NCBI RefSeq assembly: GCF_014133895.1
Contig: NC_050729.1
Span: 1,116,001-1,180,000, forward strand
DNA length: 64,000 nt
Direction: 5' to 3'
DNA from: Torulaspora globosa
Taxonomy: Eukaryota; Ascomycota; Saccharomycetes; Saccharomycetales; Saccharomycetaceae
Positions 10,057 to 20,000 of this stretch are shown here, in pieces (position 1 is the stretch's first letter; each line of letters opens with the position of its first letter). The notes below the pieces were generated by a model. The model saw nothing but the letters and a program-made list of their open reading frames with translations. It was not told the DNA's origin and did no database searches. A program made the translations under genes and the position numbers.

Positions 10057-11169
10057 TTAAAAGCTTAGAAGGTCAACCTCGCCGGCCTTCGCTTGAGCGT
10101 CTTCATGCTGCTCTGCAGCCCCAGCTCCCATCATCTCGCCGAATGAATTATCGTCATCATCATCGTCATGGTCGTTCTTGCTCTCAGCGACATTGCGCTT
10201 CTGAGAAGTCTTAGCAGCATTGAATGCAGGCACACGACTGGCGGATTCTGACGCTTTCATAGCGCTCGAGAACAAAGAGCTGAAAGGATCGGATTTCTTG
10301 GAATCGGCTGCAATGGCAGCGACGATAGTGGGAGGTGCAGACACAGCGGGAAGTTTCTGCGAATGACCGTTCTGCGAACCAGTGATTGCCTGAGCGCTGG
10401 GAGCAGCACTCTGGAAATCAGTAAATTCCTCATCATCGCCGTCTTCGTTCGAATTGTTCTTAAGCGGTGCCGCTTTCGAATCATCGGATCCAAGGAGGTC
10501 AACAGAGTTAGAAGACGAATGCTTCGTCTGCTGACCCACAGAAGTAAACTCCTCCTCCTCGTCGTCGCTCTCAGCGCTTATGCTGATGCCATGAACCCTC
10601 GTGGAGTTGAAGCCTGCCCGAGGGTTGAGATTCTCGTTTCCGGTCACCGAGCCCCCGGCCACACCTTTGTACTTCTTAGCGGTCTCTCGCGCCTTCTTCC
10701 GCTCGCTGCGGATCTTCTCATCGTCGCTCAGCAACTCGGCCAGTGCCTTGGCCCTGTTCCGCACGTTTACGCCCTGGTCTCTGCCCTGCGAGTCGATGTA
10801 ATGGAACGATTCCAACATCCTGACCAGACTGATGCTGCTTCTCGTGTCATCGATGAAACGTTCCGACCCGTGCCTGATCAGATAGTCCAGCAACTGCAAT
10901 GCCTTGTAGATTTGTCTCCATTCGCTTCCTCTCTTCTCAGTGAATCTTCTAAAGATCATCCCAAGGATCTCCTCGCGCTCCCTCATATTGTAAGTTCCTT
11001 GCGAAATCTGCTCCATCAATGTAGTCGAAGCCCCCCATGGCTCGTTATTCGTAGCCTCACGTACTTTTGCCTCCATCTCAGTGTAGTTAAACACCACGTT
11101 CTGAGCCCGCCGGAAGTACTTCTTGGCGTCGTAAAGCGACATATTCGCCAAAGTATCTTCCAAACTCAT
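10057..11169 (-). CDS. ENT3: Epsin-related adaptor Ent3
   Basis: 370 residues. An ENTH domain fills roughly residues 25-155 (YTEMEAKVREATNNEPWG, then WRQIYKALQLLDYLIRHGS). After a basic AERKK-type helix the C-terminal half is low-complexity, with acidic-Phe motifs (EEEFTSVG, EEFTDFQS, DNSFGEMMG) of the kind that bind the ear domains of Gga2 and AP-1. Known role: clathrin adaptor at the trans-Golgi network and endosomes, binding PI(3,5)P2 and the SNARE Vti1. The very strong N-terminal match and the adjacent VPS70 place it as ENT3 rather than ENT5. The promoter must fit within about 160 bp before the 3' end of the cyclophilin gene. Confidence 0.94.
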   Translation of the reverse strand: MSLEDTLANMSLYDAKKYFRRAQNVVFNYTEMEAKVREATNNEPWGASTTLMEQISQGTYNMREREEILGMIFRRFTEKRGSEWRQIYKALQLLDYLIRHGSERFIDDTRSSISLVRMLESFHYIDSQGRDQGVNVRNRAKALAELLSDDEKIRSERKKARETAKKYKGVAGGSVTGNENLNPRAGFNSTRVHGISISAESDDEEEEFTSVGQQTKHSSSNSVDLLGSDDSKAAPLKNNSNEDGDDEEFTDFQSAAPSAQAITGSQNGHSQKLPAVSAPPTIVAAIAADSKKSDPFSSLFSSAMKASESASRVPAFNAAKTSQKRNVAESKNDHDDDDDDNSFGEMMGAGAAEQHEDAQAKAGEVDLLSF

Positions 11170-11329
11170 GCCAAATCGAAATCACACACTCCAACAACGC
11201 CTATCTCGCCCGATCCCCCGGTATTAAGCTCTATAAGTGGTACTCTTGCTCTTAATTGAAGGTCTTGTTCGTCAGCGATGACCACCAAGGCCACTATCAC
11301 CGCTATAAACGATGAATCTGCCACTCTAC

Positions 11330-11878
11330 TTACAATTGGCCGGCCTCCTCGATTACGATCCTGGCAGTTGGCCTGCCCGACCTTGTTCCGTAGGACTCGA
11401 TCTGTCTCACGACCTGCATCCCGCTTGCGACTTCGCCAAAGACGACGTGCTTCCCGTCGAGCCACGGACACTCCGCTGTGGTGATGAAGAACTGCGAGCC
11501 GTTGGTGTTGCGGCCTGAATTGGCCATCGAAAGCAGCCCCGGCCGATCGTGGGTCTTGAGAAAGTTCTCGTCTGGGAATTTGCGTCCGTAGATAGACCTT
11601 CCGCCAAATCCTCCGGCAAAATCGGTATCACCGCCCTGAATCATGAAGTGTGGGATAATCCTGTGGAAGGGCACGCCCGTGTATCCAAAACCTTTTTCTC
11701 CGGTGCATAGGGCCCTGAAATTCTGCGCTGTCTTGGGGACGACTTCGTCGTACAGCTTGAATTCGATTCTGCCGAGCCTGCTGCCGTTGATGGACGGAAT
11801 AAAGTAGACGTTCCTGTGGAGGGCCCGCTGAGTGCTTGAGAACCACCTGCGTTGCGTATTCAGTGCAGGCCGCAACAT
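11330..11878 (-). CDS. CPR3: Mitochondrial cyclophilin Cpr3
   Basis: 182 residues, the length of S. cerevisiae Cpr3. The first ~20 residues ([19 protein letters not shown]) are Arg/Ser-rich and acid-free, a mitochondrial targeting peptide. The rest is a cyclophilin domain with [15 protein letters not shown] (catalytic Arg), [16 protein letters not shown] and [14 protein letters not shown], including the cyclosporin-contacting Trp. Known role: matrix peptidyl-prolyl isomerase assisting protein folding. Lies next to BET5 in S. cerevisiae; here ENT3, from the sister segment, sits between them. Confidence 0.95.
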   Translation of the reverse strand: MLRPALNTQRRWFSSTQRALHRNVYFIPSINGSRLGRIEFKLYDEVVPKTAQNFRALCTGEKGFGYTGVPFHRIIPHFMIQGGDTDFAGGFGGRSIYGRKFPDENFLKTHDRPGLLSMANSGRNTNGSQFFITTAECPWLDGKHVVFGEVASGMQVVRQIESYGTRSGRPTARIVIEEAGQL

Positions 11879-12255
11879 TTGGAGCTGAATGGCTGTTCAA
11901 ATAGCCGTTTATCTGTCTCGGAGCTGGCGATTTTAAACGCACCGATAGGCAACCCAGTTATGACCTGATGTCCGAATCGCTATCAGTGACGACCCCTGAA
12001 GCTTCCAATGGTGAGTATTCTGGTCCTACTTGAGCCTTTGATAATTCCAATCTGCCAAGCGTTGTACATTAAGCGAAATGCGGCGCTATCAAGTCAACTT
12101 GGACCTGTGATGAAATTCTATTGCCAACTCTGAGAAACTTGAAATATCATGACATTTGCCCCATTGCATGGCAGTACGAGTTGGGTCGCGAACACTTTCA
12201 TTTACGGTGATATATCCTCTGCGTAGTAAATAAACCGAAGCCGCATCTCGAACCA
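11879..12255. other. Intergenic region between CPR3 and VPS70
   Basis: About 380 bp holding the CPR3 promoter and the VPS70 3' region. I see no additional gene, repeat or RNA signature. Confidence 0.5.
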
Positions 12256-14619
12256 TCACCGCAACAAGAGTCTCAGATTGGTGATCTGTGTCCAAAAGAT
12301 TGATAACCAACGGAAGGCCTTTTCTCGGTCTTGTTCTACAATCGCTTCTTGAAGGCCAGGCAATACGTCGACCTCGCAGCCTGTTTTCTTGTTTGGTGCG
12401 TAAATTGAGTGCTTCATCCAGTTCCTGTCCGGCAGACCACCTCGAGTTAAGAACAGCTGATCTATTCGCTTCAGCTTATTGTTTGCCCTCATTAGTCTTA
12501 TGTAGATCTTGATCTTCTTGAAAAACTCATATGCAGCAAAATCTCTGGTGCAGAGCTCCCTCAGTTCAAGGTTTTGGGCATCAAAAAGTGCAGCATCCTC
12601 GGTGTAAATCGTCTCAAGATGCTTCGCAATCGTTTCCGCCAAATCGAGCAGTTCACGATCTTCAGGGAATAGCTGAAGAATCTTTTCATGCAGTCTTTCG
12701 TACCATTCAGCGATTTCAGTAAGATATGGATAGGCCTTGAAAACAGTGGGCTCTGTTTCGCACAACGTCAAACAGGTCATACCAGTCATCACAGCCAGGG
12801 TATTATGTAGCTTATAGCCGGGGTCGACATATTTCTCCATCCAAAAATGGCTATCGTAGCGAGAATGCCAATGAATCACAGCGTCCCCAGTACCATTACT
12901 ACTGAACTCGAAACTAGCGGAGGGAATCCCAAGATGATACTGAAAGGGGACATAGTCAGCAAACCCTAAGAGTGGGGAGTTGGTCAGGTTAGAAACTTTA
13001 TCCCATTCATTAAACAGTGTCCAACCGTCGCTGCCTTTGAAATTAGTACATTTGGCTGCATCTCGTATGACATTTTCCAATAATGGATTCGCCCTACAGC
13101 GAAACTGGCTGCCTGTAATTGCGGACTCAAGGTTTAAGTAGACAAGCGCATTCCGCTTTAGCAAGTCCGCATGATTTTCGGCATATTCTAAAGATCCAAG
13201 CATGCCCAATTCTCCTCCATCCCAACTAATTAGTTTGATCGGCCTCATCGGCTTCCAGCCATGTTTTAACAATGCTGACATTCCGCGAGCAATTTCCAAA
13301 AGAATGGCGCTTCCACTGTTAGGACTTCCAGCTCCACCAACTGTCCAGGAGTCTCTATGATTTCCGATTAATATGTCATACTCTGAGAATATACCTGGGA
13401 TCTCCACAATGACATCAGTGATTTCGGTAATCGAATAATTCTGTTTGTTGAATATCTGCAGCTGCACATTATCGCTTGAAGGCCCCGTGAAATACTCAAA
13501 ACCTTCAATATTGCCGGTGCAATTCATCTTAGCACCTTTTCCGTTGAGCTTTCGCAAAATTGGATAAATCTCCTCTGCACTGATGGGAATGGATGGAATA
13601 GTCGGAATCTTGCCAGCTGGTGAAAGCCTTTCGGTTGACGGGAACCTTGATGGATAACCAGGAGTCGTGGGGTCGCCAGGAAAATCGCTTAGGAAGTTTA
13701 CTGCCGCTCTTTCGATACTACTATCATGCCGAGCAGGTCCATCCGGATATGGCTTGTATCCGTTCTTTTTGGTTATTAGTCCGTCATCGTAGGGGTCCGT
13801 ATATAGCAGCACGCCTGAGCTACCGTAGAGCTCAGCATTCTTAATCTTTAATCCAGGCAGTATTTTACCATAACGAATAACGTGAATTTTACCCTCAATA
13901 TCGATACCGTTTTGCAATAGGAATTTATAATCCTCCAACCTGCCATAGTTAGCGAAAATATACGATGCTGTAACGTTTCCGCTAGCAGAGTAATCATGAT
14001 ATGCAGGTTGGCTAGATAAACCACAACCTGTATGTTCTTCTTCAAGGCATTCTTCTCTCAGGGAAGCCACGAAAGAAATCTCATCGTCCTCCAGCAAAGT
14101 AACCTGGGAATCGACTGGCGTGCTAATCCAGGGGTAGTATTTCTCCAATCTTGGTTCGAAACCGAGTTCTTTCAATTGTGCAACAGTATAATCCAAAGCC
14201 TCTTGGTCACCAATCCTGTGTTCGCGGCTGGTATAGTTCCTGACATGCTTTCCAGCAAGGTTCTCGGCACTCAAGGCATTCAGGTAGATGCGATAAATCT
14301 CAGCATCCGTCAATCGGGAGGCATGTATCCTTCTAAAGTCTCTTGCCAGCGATGTTCTTGGCGCAAACGCTCCCACAAAGCCTAAGTATAAGAAAAGACT
14401 TGCCAGAACTAGGTATGCAAACTTCTTCTTGTCCATATGTTCTCGAACAATCTCATAACCACTCCGTATGCTCGTTATAGTGTTGCTTCTCAGCCTTGAA
14501 ACTGCCGGAAACACCGATGAGCCACGTCCCAGGCTGCCTTGATCGCCATCGAAGGTGATTGACTCACTCAAAAGCGGGAGTGACTCCTGACTATCGTACT
14601 CGTTACCTCTACGAGCCAT
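12256..14619 (-). CDS. VPS70: Vps70-like transferrin-receptor/glutamate carboxypeptidase II family protein
   Basis: 787 residues (S. cerevisiae Vps70 is about 811). Type II membrane topology: cytosolic N-terminus of ~65 residues, a membrane span KFAYLVLASLFLYLGFVGAF, then a lumenal part with a protease-associated domain, an M28-like domain (ILIGNHRDSWTVGG, then LISWDGGELGMLGS) and a C-terminal dimerisation helix region. Adjacent to ENT3 as in S. cerevisiae chromosome X, which favours VPS70 over TRE1/TRE2. Known role: vacuolar protein sorting. In the peptidase motif the Asp expected in GG.D.QSG is Ser (GAGSPNSG), and DAEE is DGGE, so a zinc ligand and the general base appear lost. I infer a non-catalytic protein. 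Confidence 0.9.
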   Translation of the reverse strand: MARRGNEYDSQESLPLLSESITFDGDQGSLGRGSSVFPAVSRLRSNTITSIRSGYEIVREHMDKKKFAYLVLASLFLYLGFVGAFAPRTSLARDFRRIHASRLTDAEIYRIYLNALSAENLAGKHVRNYTSREHRIGDQEALDYTVAQLKELGFEPRLEKYYPWISTPVDSQVTLLEDDEISFVASLREECLEEEHTGCGLSSQPAYHDYSASGNVTASYIFANYGRLEDYKFLLQNGIDIEGKIHVIRYGKILPGLKIKNAELYGSSGVLLYTDPYDDGLITKKNGYKPYPDGPARHDSSIERAAVNFLSDFPGDPTTPGYPSRFPSTERLSPAGKIPTIPSIPISAEEIYPILRKLNGKGAKMNCTGNIEGFEYFTGPSSDNVQLQIFNKQNYSITEITDVIVEIPGIFSEYDILIGNHRDSWTVGGAGSPNSGSAILLEIARGMSALLKHGWKPMRPIKLISWDGGELGMLGSLEYAENHADLLKRNALVYLNLESAITGSQFRCRANPLLENVIRDAAKCTNFKGSDGWTLFNEWDKVSNLTNSPLLGFADYVPFQYHLGIPSASFEFSSNGTGDAVIHWHSRYDSHFWMEKYVDPGYKLHNTLAVMTGMTCLTLCETEPTVFKAYPYLTEIAEWYERLHEKILQLFPEDRELLDLAETIAKHLETIYTEDAALFDAQNLELRELCTRDFAAYEFFKKIKIYIRLMRANNKLKRIDQLFLTRGGLPDRNWMKHSIYAPNKKTGCEVDVLPGLQEAIVEQDREKAFRWLSIFWTQITNLRLLLR

Positions 14620-14766
14620 TTCAGCGCATCATAAAGCTACTCTCTCGTTCTTGAAGTGTAAGCATCACTTTGATTGAACCTTAGCGCACTTAATGCGATG
14701 AGCCTTCAGAGCTGCACAAACCAAGACTTTAGTACAAAATAGGCCCTACTTGACAATTCTACTCTG

Positions 14767-15381
14767 CTATAACAAGAACTTGAGCTTCTCAGCTCTCTCC
14801 TTACCAACTAGCTCAAGTAGCTGGTCCTCTGACATGAAGCTGTGGTCTTCAAAATCAAACCCTGGGACCACTACTTCACTGATCAGCAAACTGTTGGAGA
14901 ACTCTTCATTGGGAACCAAGAAGCTAGCTTTGTAGACTTCTCCTGGTACCACCCATTGCGACACCTCGCCATTTGCGTAGTCAAAACCCACCTTGAAGGA
15001 TTTTACACGACCATTGGGATAGATGAGGACATACTGGCCCTTGCCACGTTGGAGAATGTGTATAATTCTATGTTTGTTCTTGTGGAACCGACCATTGGGA
15101 CTATCAGGTGTCAAAAGGTAGTATATTAGCGTGGAGTAGTTCCTTTTGACCACCGAAGAGGATGACTCGGAAGCCTTCGTGTCGCTAACATCCATCTCAA
15201 ATGGAGACCTGTCAGTCTCCTTGTAGTAGCCACCCTCAGGATGTTTAATCAATCCCCAGGCATCGATGACCTCTTTCACTCGAGATGGAGGCTCTGGGGA
15301 TGGGAACGAAACGAAGTTGGACGGTGTGATCTCGGCTTCAGCAGCCTCATCAACAGTGGCAGACTCAAGGGACCTTCTCAT
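14767..15381 (-). CDS. Cupin-fold protein of the YML079W (DUF985) family
   Basis: 204 residues, close to the 201 of S. cerevisiae YML079W. Conserved run: WGLIKHPEGGYYKETDRS, then STLIYYLLTPDS, then FHKNKHRIIHILQRG, the beta-barrel core of the cupin_5 family. The ~25 N-terminal residues are variable. The family has a solved seed-storage-protein-like fold, but I know of no established function. Between VPS70 and DUS1, as expected when the chromosome XIII and X tracks are merged. Confidence 0.93.
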   Translation of the reverse strand: MRRSLESATVDEAAEAEITPSNFVSFPSPEPPSRVKEVIDAWGLIKHPEGGYYKETDRSPFEMDVSDTKASESSSSVVKRNYSTLIYYLLTPDSPNGRFHKNKHRIIHILQRGKGQYVLIYPNGRVKSFKVGFDYANGEVSQWVVPGEVYKASFLVPNEEFSNSLLISEVVVPGFDFEDHSFMSEDQLLELVGKERAEKLKFLL

Positions 15382-15575
15382 CGGGGCTCCTGTCTTGGTA
15401 CCAAGCTATGCGGCCTCTGGAAGAGGTGGCTCCCATTCTTGAAGCATCGTTGCGCCAGATAACTCATTACCCGCAACCTGATAATATAATGCCAGTATAT
15501 ACCAATACTTAGTGTGCCATTTCCGTTATTAGCGGTTTGCCTTTATCCTACTGCGTTATTATCCTCTAGCTCTGC

Positions 15576-16847
15576 TTAATCTGTTCGCCTCTTCTTATGC
15601 GTGTCTTCGAGCTCTTTACCACCTGCCTCCAAACTTTCAAGCACTCTCTTATCAGCAGTGACGCCGTTCACAGGCCTGAAGTAAGGCTGGCATCTCCAGT
15701 ACGGTACTTTGACGTAGGAGCCTCCCCAAAGCTCGACAGGTCCTTTGACGACTTTGTCCAGCTCGACAGCATTTTCCTTAGCGAATATTTGCTCGACAAT
15801 AGTTTCTACAGGTTTGATAACCTTATCTTCCCACTCTTCAAAAGGTGTTTTTGCATTTAGTGAAGCCAATGCTGCCCTTACATCGGTGTGATGGGGCAGA
15901 AACGGCCGTAAAATCTTAAACATATGGGATTTCATTGCAATACGAGAGGCCTGGGAGTCCTCATATTTCTTCACAATCTCGAAATACTCTCTGGCAACTT
16001 TATCCACTCGAGGAAACGCCTTATCCTTCTCCTCCGATGTTTCAGCGTTAAAGATTCCTGGATTGTATAAGTTTCCCTCCGCACTCATCACTGCATCACA
16101 TTTGATGTGCTCCATGCCCCTGACTATGTCTTCAGGATACAGAATATTACCGTTGCCAAAAAAGACAGTGTCCGGCGGCAGATTGTCTCTTAGAAACTTT
16201 ATCATCTCCCAATCAGCGAGCCCAGTTTTTTGGCCCTTTTGTTCTCTTAGCCTCCCATGTACAGTTAAAAACTGTGCTCCAGCATCCAGGATCATCTTAG
16301 CGTACGCCAGGGTCTTCTCACGCTCCGGAAAGATACGTATCTTCGCAGTAACGGGAACCTCAAGGTTATCGTGTAGCTCTCTGATAAGTTTATGAACAAG
16401 ATCCCACTCTTCCATCAAGAACGAACCGTAATGGCCCTTCCTGGCAATACCTTGGGGACAACCCAGGTTTAAATCAACCGCATCACACTTCTTCTCGACT
16501 AGTTTGGCAGCTGCTAACAGATATGCGGGGTCATTCGCGCAGAATTGCACGACCAAAGGTCGATCAATCTCTGGATCGCCATCGATGTCACACCACATAT
16601 CTCTCCGGTATTTCTCCGAAGTCGCAAACAGCTTTGCGTGAAACATAGGAGTGTATGCGAGAGTGGCTCCGTGTCTTCTCGACAAAATTCGCCAGGCTAA
16701 CTCGGATTGATCGACCATGGGTGCAACAATCTTAGTCGGACTTCCTATACTCTCGAACAATTCTCTTCCCTTCATCTTCTGAACATTTGAGATGGTTTTG
16801 CAGTCTGCATTTGTCTGGAGCACTTCAGTTCCCAGATTTTGAGTCAT
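15576..16847 (-). CDS. DUS1: tRNA-dihydrouridine(16/17) synthase
   Basis: 423 residues from the ATG at 16847, the length of S. cerevisiae Dus1. An in-frame ATG at 16910 would add a basic 21-residue stretch that the S. cerevisiae protein lacks, so I chose the shorter form; the long form could in principle be mitochondrial. FMN-binding TIM barrel: PTKIVAPMVDQSELAWR, then VDLNLGCPQGIARKGHYG with the catalytic Cys, then FLTVHGRLREQKGQKTG, then VFFGNGNILYPEDI. Reduces uridine 16/17 in the tRNA D-loop. PAC and RRPE sites about 130-150 bp upstream place it with ribosome-biogenesis genes. Neighbour of YML079W as in S. cerevisiae. Confidence 0.94.
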   Translation of the reverse strand: MTQNLGTEVLQTNADCKTISNVQKMKGRELFESIGSPTKIVAPMVDQSELAWRILSRRHGATLAYTPMFHAKLFATSEKYRRDMWCDIDGDPEIDRPLVVQFCANDPAYLLAAAKLVEKKCDAVDLNLGCPQGIARKGHYGSFLMEEWDLVHKLIRELHDNLEVPVTAKIRIFPEREKTLAYAKMILDAGAQFLTVHGRLREQKGQKTGLADWEMIKFLRDNLPPDTVFFGNGNILYPEDIVRGMEHIKCDAVMSAEGNLYNPGIFNAETSEEKDKAFPRVDKVAREYFEIVKKYEDSQASRIAMKSHMFKILRPFLPHHTDVRAALASLNAKTPFEEWEDKVIKPVETIVEQIFAKENAVELDKVVKGPVELWGGSYVKVPYWRCQPYFRPVNGVTADKRVLESLEAGGKELEDTHKKRRTD

Positions 16848-16977
16848 AACTGGTCTTCTGAGCCTCTGAAAAAGCCTCCAAATGGATTTTATCTTGGATT
16901 TAGAATTCAAAGCAACGAAAGACCTTCAGCGAGAGTAGTTCCTTCAGTGTCTGTTCTTTGATTATGGTTTTTGTTAG

Positions 16978-17002
16978 CTCATCGCTCAAATTGAAAAATT
17001 TC
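16978..17002 (-). promoter_or_regulatory. PAC and RRPE elements upstream of DUS1
   Basis: CTCATCGC at 16978-16985 and TGAAAAATTTC at 16992-17002 on +, in the 237 bp between the RSF2 stop and the DUS1 start. They match the ribosome-biogenesis pair in adjacent positions, as at the UTP9 and RIX1 promoters here. Confidence 0.7.
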
Positions 17003-17083
17003 ACATTAGGAGGAACATATGGAAGCAGCTAACAGAAGTTTGAAAGTAAGCTGGATTAACAGTTTTAACTATAAAAGCATTAT

Positions 17084-20000
17084 TCATTGCGGCATCTTGG
17101 TACTTCCAGTCGGGAGAGACACGGGATTGGTCTTGAGATTGTATATGGCTCTTGCTTGCAGCGCATGAGCGAATAGTAGTGCGATCGGCCAGATTGGCGC
17201 ATCGCCAAGCATTCTTACACCGAGATACAGTGATCTCGATGAAAGCCTCGCTTTTTTGATTACCTCCTGCGTCTCTGCAATTGCCGTGTCAGGCCTCATT
17301 GCCTGCTGAGCGAGGTCGTTGTCCAAGACATCGACATCCAAAGCTCCTTTTGCTTGCAACCGCAGAAATTCCGCATAAGATTGAGAGTTGTAGCCTTTCG
17401 GCAGCAGGTGCTGTTCCACTTTCTTAAGAACTTTTTCTGACTTTAACCAAGTGATTCTATCGGATGCGTTGATGATGGGTGCCTGCGGATCAGAAGCGTC
17501 GAACTTTAGTGCCCAGGATTCAACGCGCCTCATGTGCTCGGAGACGATAAGAATAGATGACAATATGCATGTAATCGAGGAGATCGGCGTCCTGATGGCC
17601 GTTCTTTCGGCGTTTCTCATTACCGAGACGGTCTCAACCCAGAAATGTATTATACCCAAGGCGTAGTTGGAAGCTTCACGAAGGGAATCTTTATCGGGAC
17701 AGAGATTGTCCAAGCCCCTGTTCATAGCCTCCCAGTCCTTCAGCCATATCCTATTAATAACGTATCTGAGGTCCAGGCATTTTCTTATGTTGGCAAATAG
17801 ATGAAGGGGAATTATCAACCTCATTACGGGGTTCGCATTGATGTAAGGAATGGTTTCTTCCTTGCAAGCTAGAATGCCACCGCTTTTCAGAAATATTGAC
17901 TCCCAATACTTCAGCATTGAGTCGATTATCGGGCGAGAAGTCATTCGCCACTTGATTTCGTTCATTTGTTCGTTAGTTTCGTATCTCATGGTACTTCTCT
18001 CGAGGAATATCTTCTCATGCACCGATATCAGCATCGATAACAAAGTTCTGAAAGATATCTTTGAATTCTCGTAATAAAATGGACTCCCAGTTGATAGATA
18101 CATTAAACAATGCTCATAATCCTCACCGTTAGAAAGCTGGATCAGCGAGAATTTGGAATCCAAAACAAGCCGAAATTTCCTCAAGTTATTGACCCATTCA
18201 GTGGCATCCTCACAAGCAAATAGTACCTCATGGAAACACGGCACGCCACACTTCAGGTCTATCGAATGAAACATACATTCCAAACCCACTAGCGATGAAA
18301 ACAAATTCGAAATCAATAATATTGTGTGACAAGTCCTAATGCGAGCTTGAGCTAAAATAAAATAATCAAAGTTCCTGCGAATTTGTTGGGGCGTATTGTA
18401 CTCAGCCCTGATTCTCTTCAGCACTTCCGGGTTGTCTTGAAATTCAAGGATATGATCACTCTCAATGGGCGGCGTTTGAAGGGATTCCAAAGGCATATTT
18501 AGTTTCGTACTCTTGACTAAATCAATCAAAATCATGATCTTGTTGCTCATGCCTTTAGTAACATCTAGGTCATTGCTGAAAATGCCAAAGAAAGTTAGTA
18601 GTATCATACTTTGAATCAGCCAAAGAGGTGTTGTTAGGTGATTGGAGCGTAATTCATGCAGAAGTTCTTTTACCCTTTGCCAACAAATGTTCGACAGAAG
18701 CATTGCATGAGACGAATGAAAAGCATACAGAGCGCCAATCATGGTCATGGAGAGGACAATAGGGTAGTTAGTCATGGACGGTACCAGGGTGTGAAGATGT
18801 ATGAAAGGAAAGTAACGATGGAATTCATATTGGTAAAGATTCACGTAATTGTTCAGTTCATCCAAACTGGGGAACAGCTCTGATCGCATTTTGGCTTCTA
18901 GGATAATGGCATTGCGAAACTCCTCGTCAAAGAGTTTCAGCTTTGAACCCCTTCTGTGCCTAGATGCGTCGTTCAACGGCGATTCGCTCGATGACGATAC
19001 CCTGGGAGATGGGGAAGTGTAAGATCCGCTGGATTCAGCACTCTTTTTGAATAAATCCCTTTGCCTTGAGGTAAACATGGACGACACTGTAGGTCCCAGA
19101 GAAAAGCTACCTTTATGTCCAAAAGAAGGGCGAGGCAGGTTGCTTCTTCCCTGACTTTCATCAGATTTATACTCGAGCTGTCCGCTTTCCAAAGCGGACG
19201 TTGGGTTAGGCGACATGGGAGAATGACCGAAACCAGGTGAGAAAGAATTCACGGCACTATTCTCTCTCAGTAGCGGCGTGGCCGAGGATGAGGAGTTCGA
19301 AAAAGCGTCGACAAAACCGATGTCATTTAAATGGTCAAAATCCAGTTTGAAATTTGGTTCTTGTAAAGGTCCATGGATCAATTCCTTGAACCATTGATCT
19401 TCTCCAGCATTTTCATGATTGGTCCGGTGGCTTTGAATCTCCAGAGAATTCGGTCTATCAACAAGTCCGTTAGTAGAAGAACTTGGCTGAAGCTGTCCAC
19501 CAATTGTGTTATTCTTCGATTTCTCAGAAGGCGACGCTTCGAAGAAGGTGCTGTGTTGCTCAAAGGGCTGATATTTAAAGGAAGTTAAGTTCGAGTCGCT
19601 GGAGCTTATTGCAGCAAAGCCGCCCGCTCCTCCCATTGTTGATCCCATCGTCAAGAAGTTAGTTAGGGAAGGCGTGCCATGCAAAAGATACGCACCAGGC
19701 GTCATTGGCAAACTTGGAGGTTGTTCGAAACTCGCATTCAGCTTCCGCCCATCGCCGTTCTTGCCACCGCCAATAGAAGGCTGTAGTGAAAAATAGTCTT
19801 GTTTTCGCTTCTGGTCATGATCATTGTGATATTCCGGTGGCATGAAATCGTCAAGGTAAAACTCAGATGGCATATTGAGCAACTCAGCATCCGTCACGCC
19901 AGATTCTATCGCTTTATCCATGAGTTGCTGAGCAGTCAGCTGCGGCGTGGAGAAACCAACCTGATGCGGGACATCTTTAATTGATTCCAGTGCTTTTATC

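Noticed and set aside
10363..11259. 298-codon open frame antisense to ENT3
   Set aside because: The minus strand encodes an unmistakable ENTH protein; the antisense frame has no recognisable features and is a by-product of codon bias.
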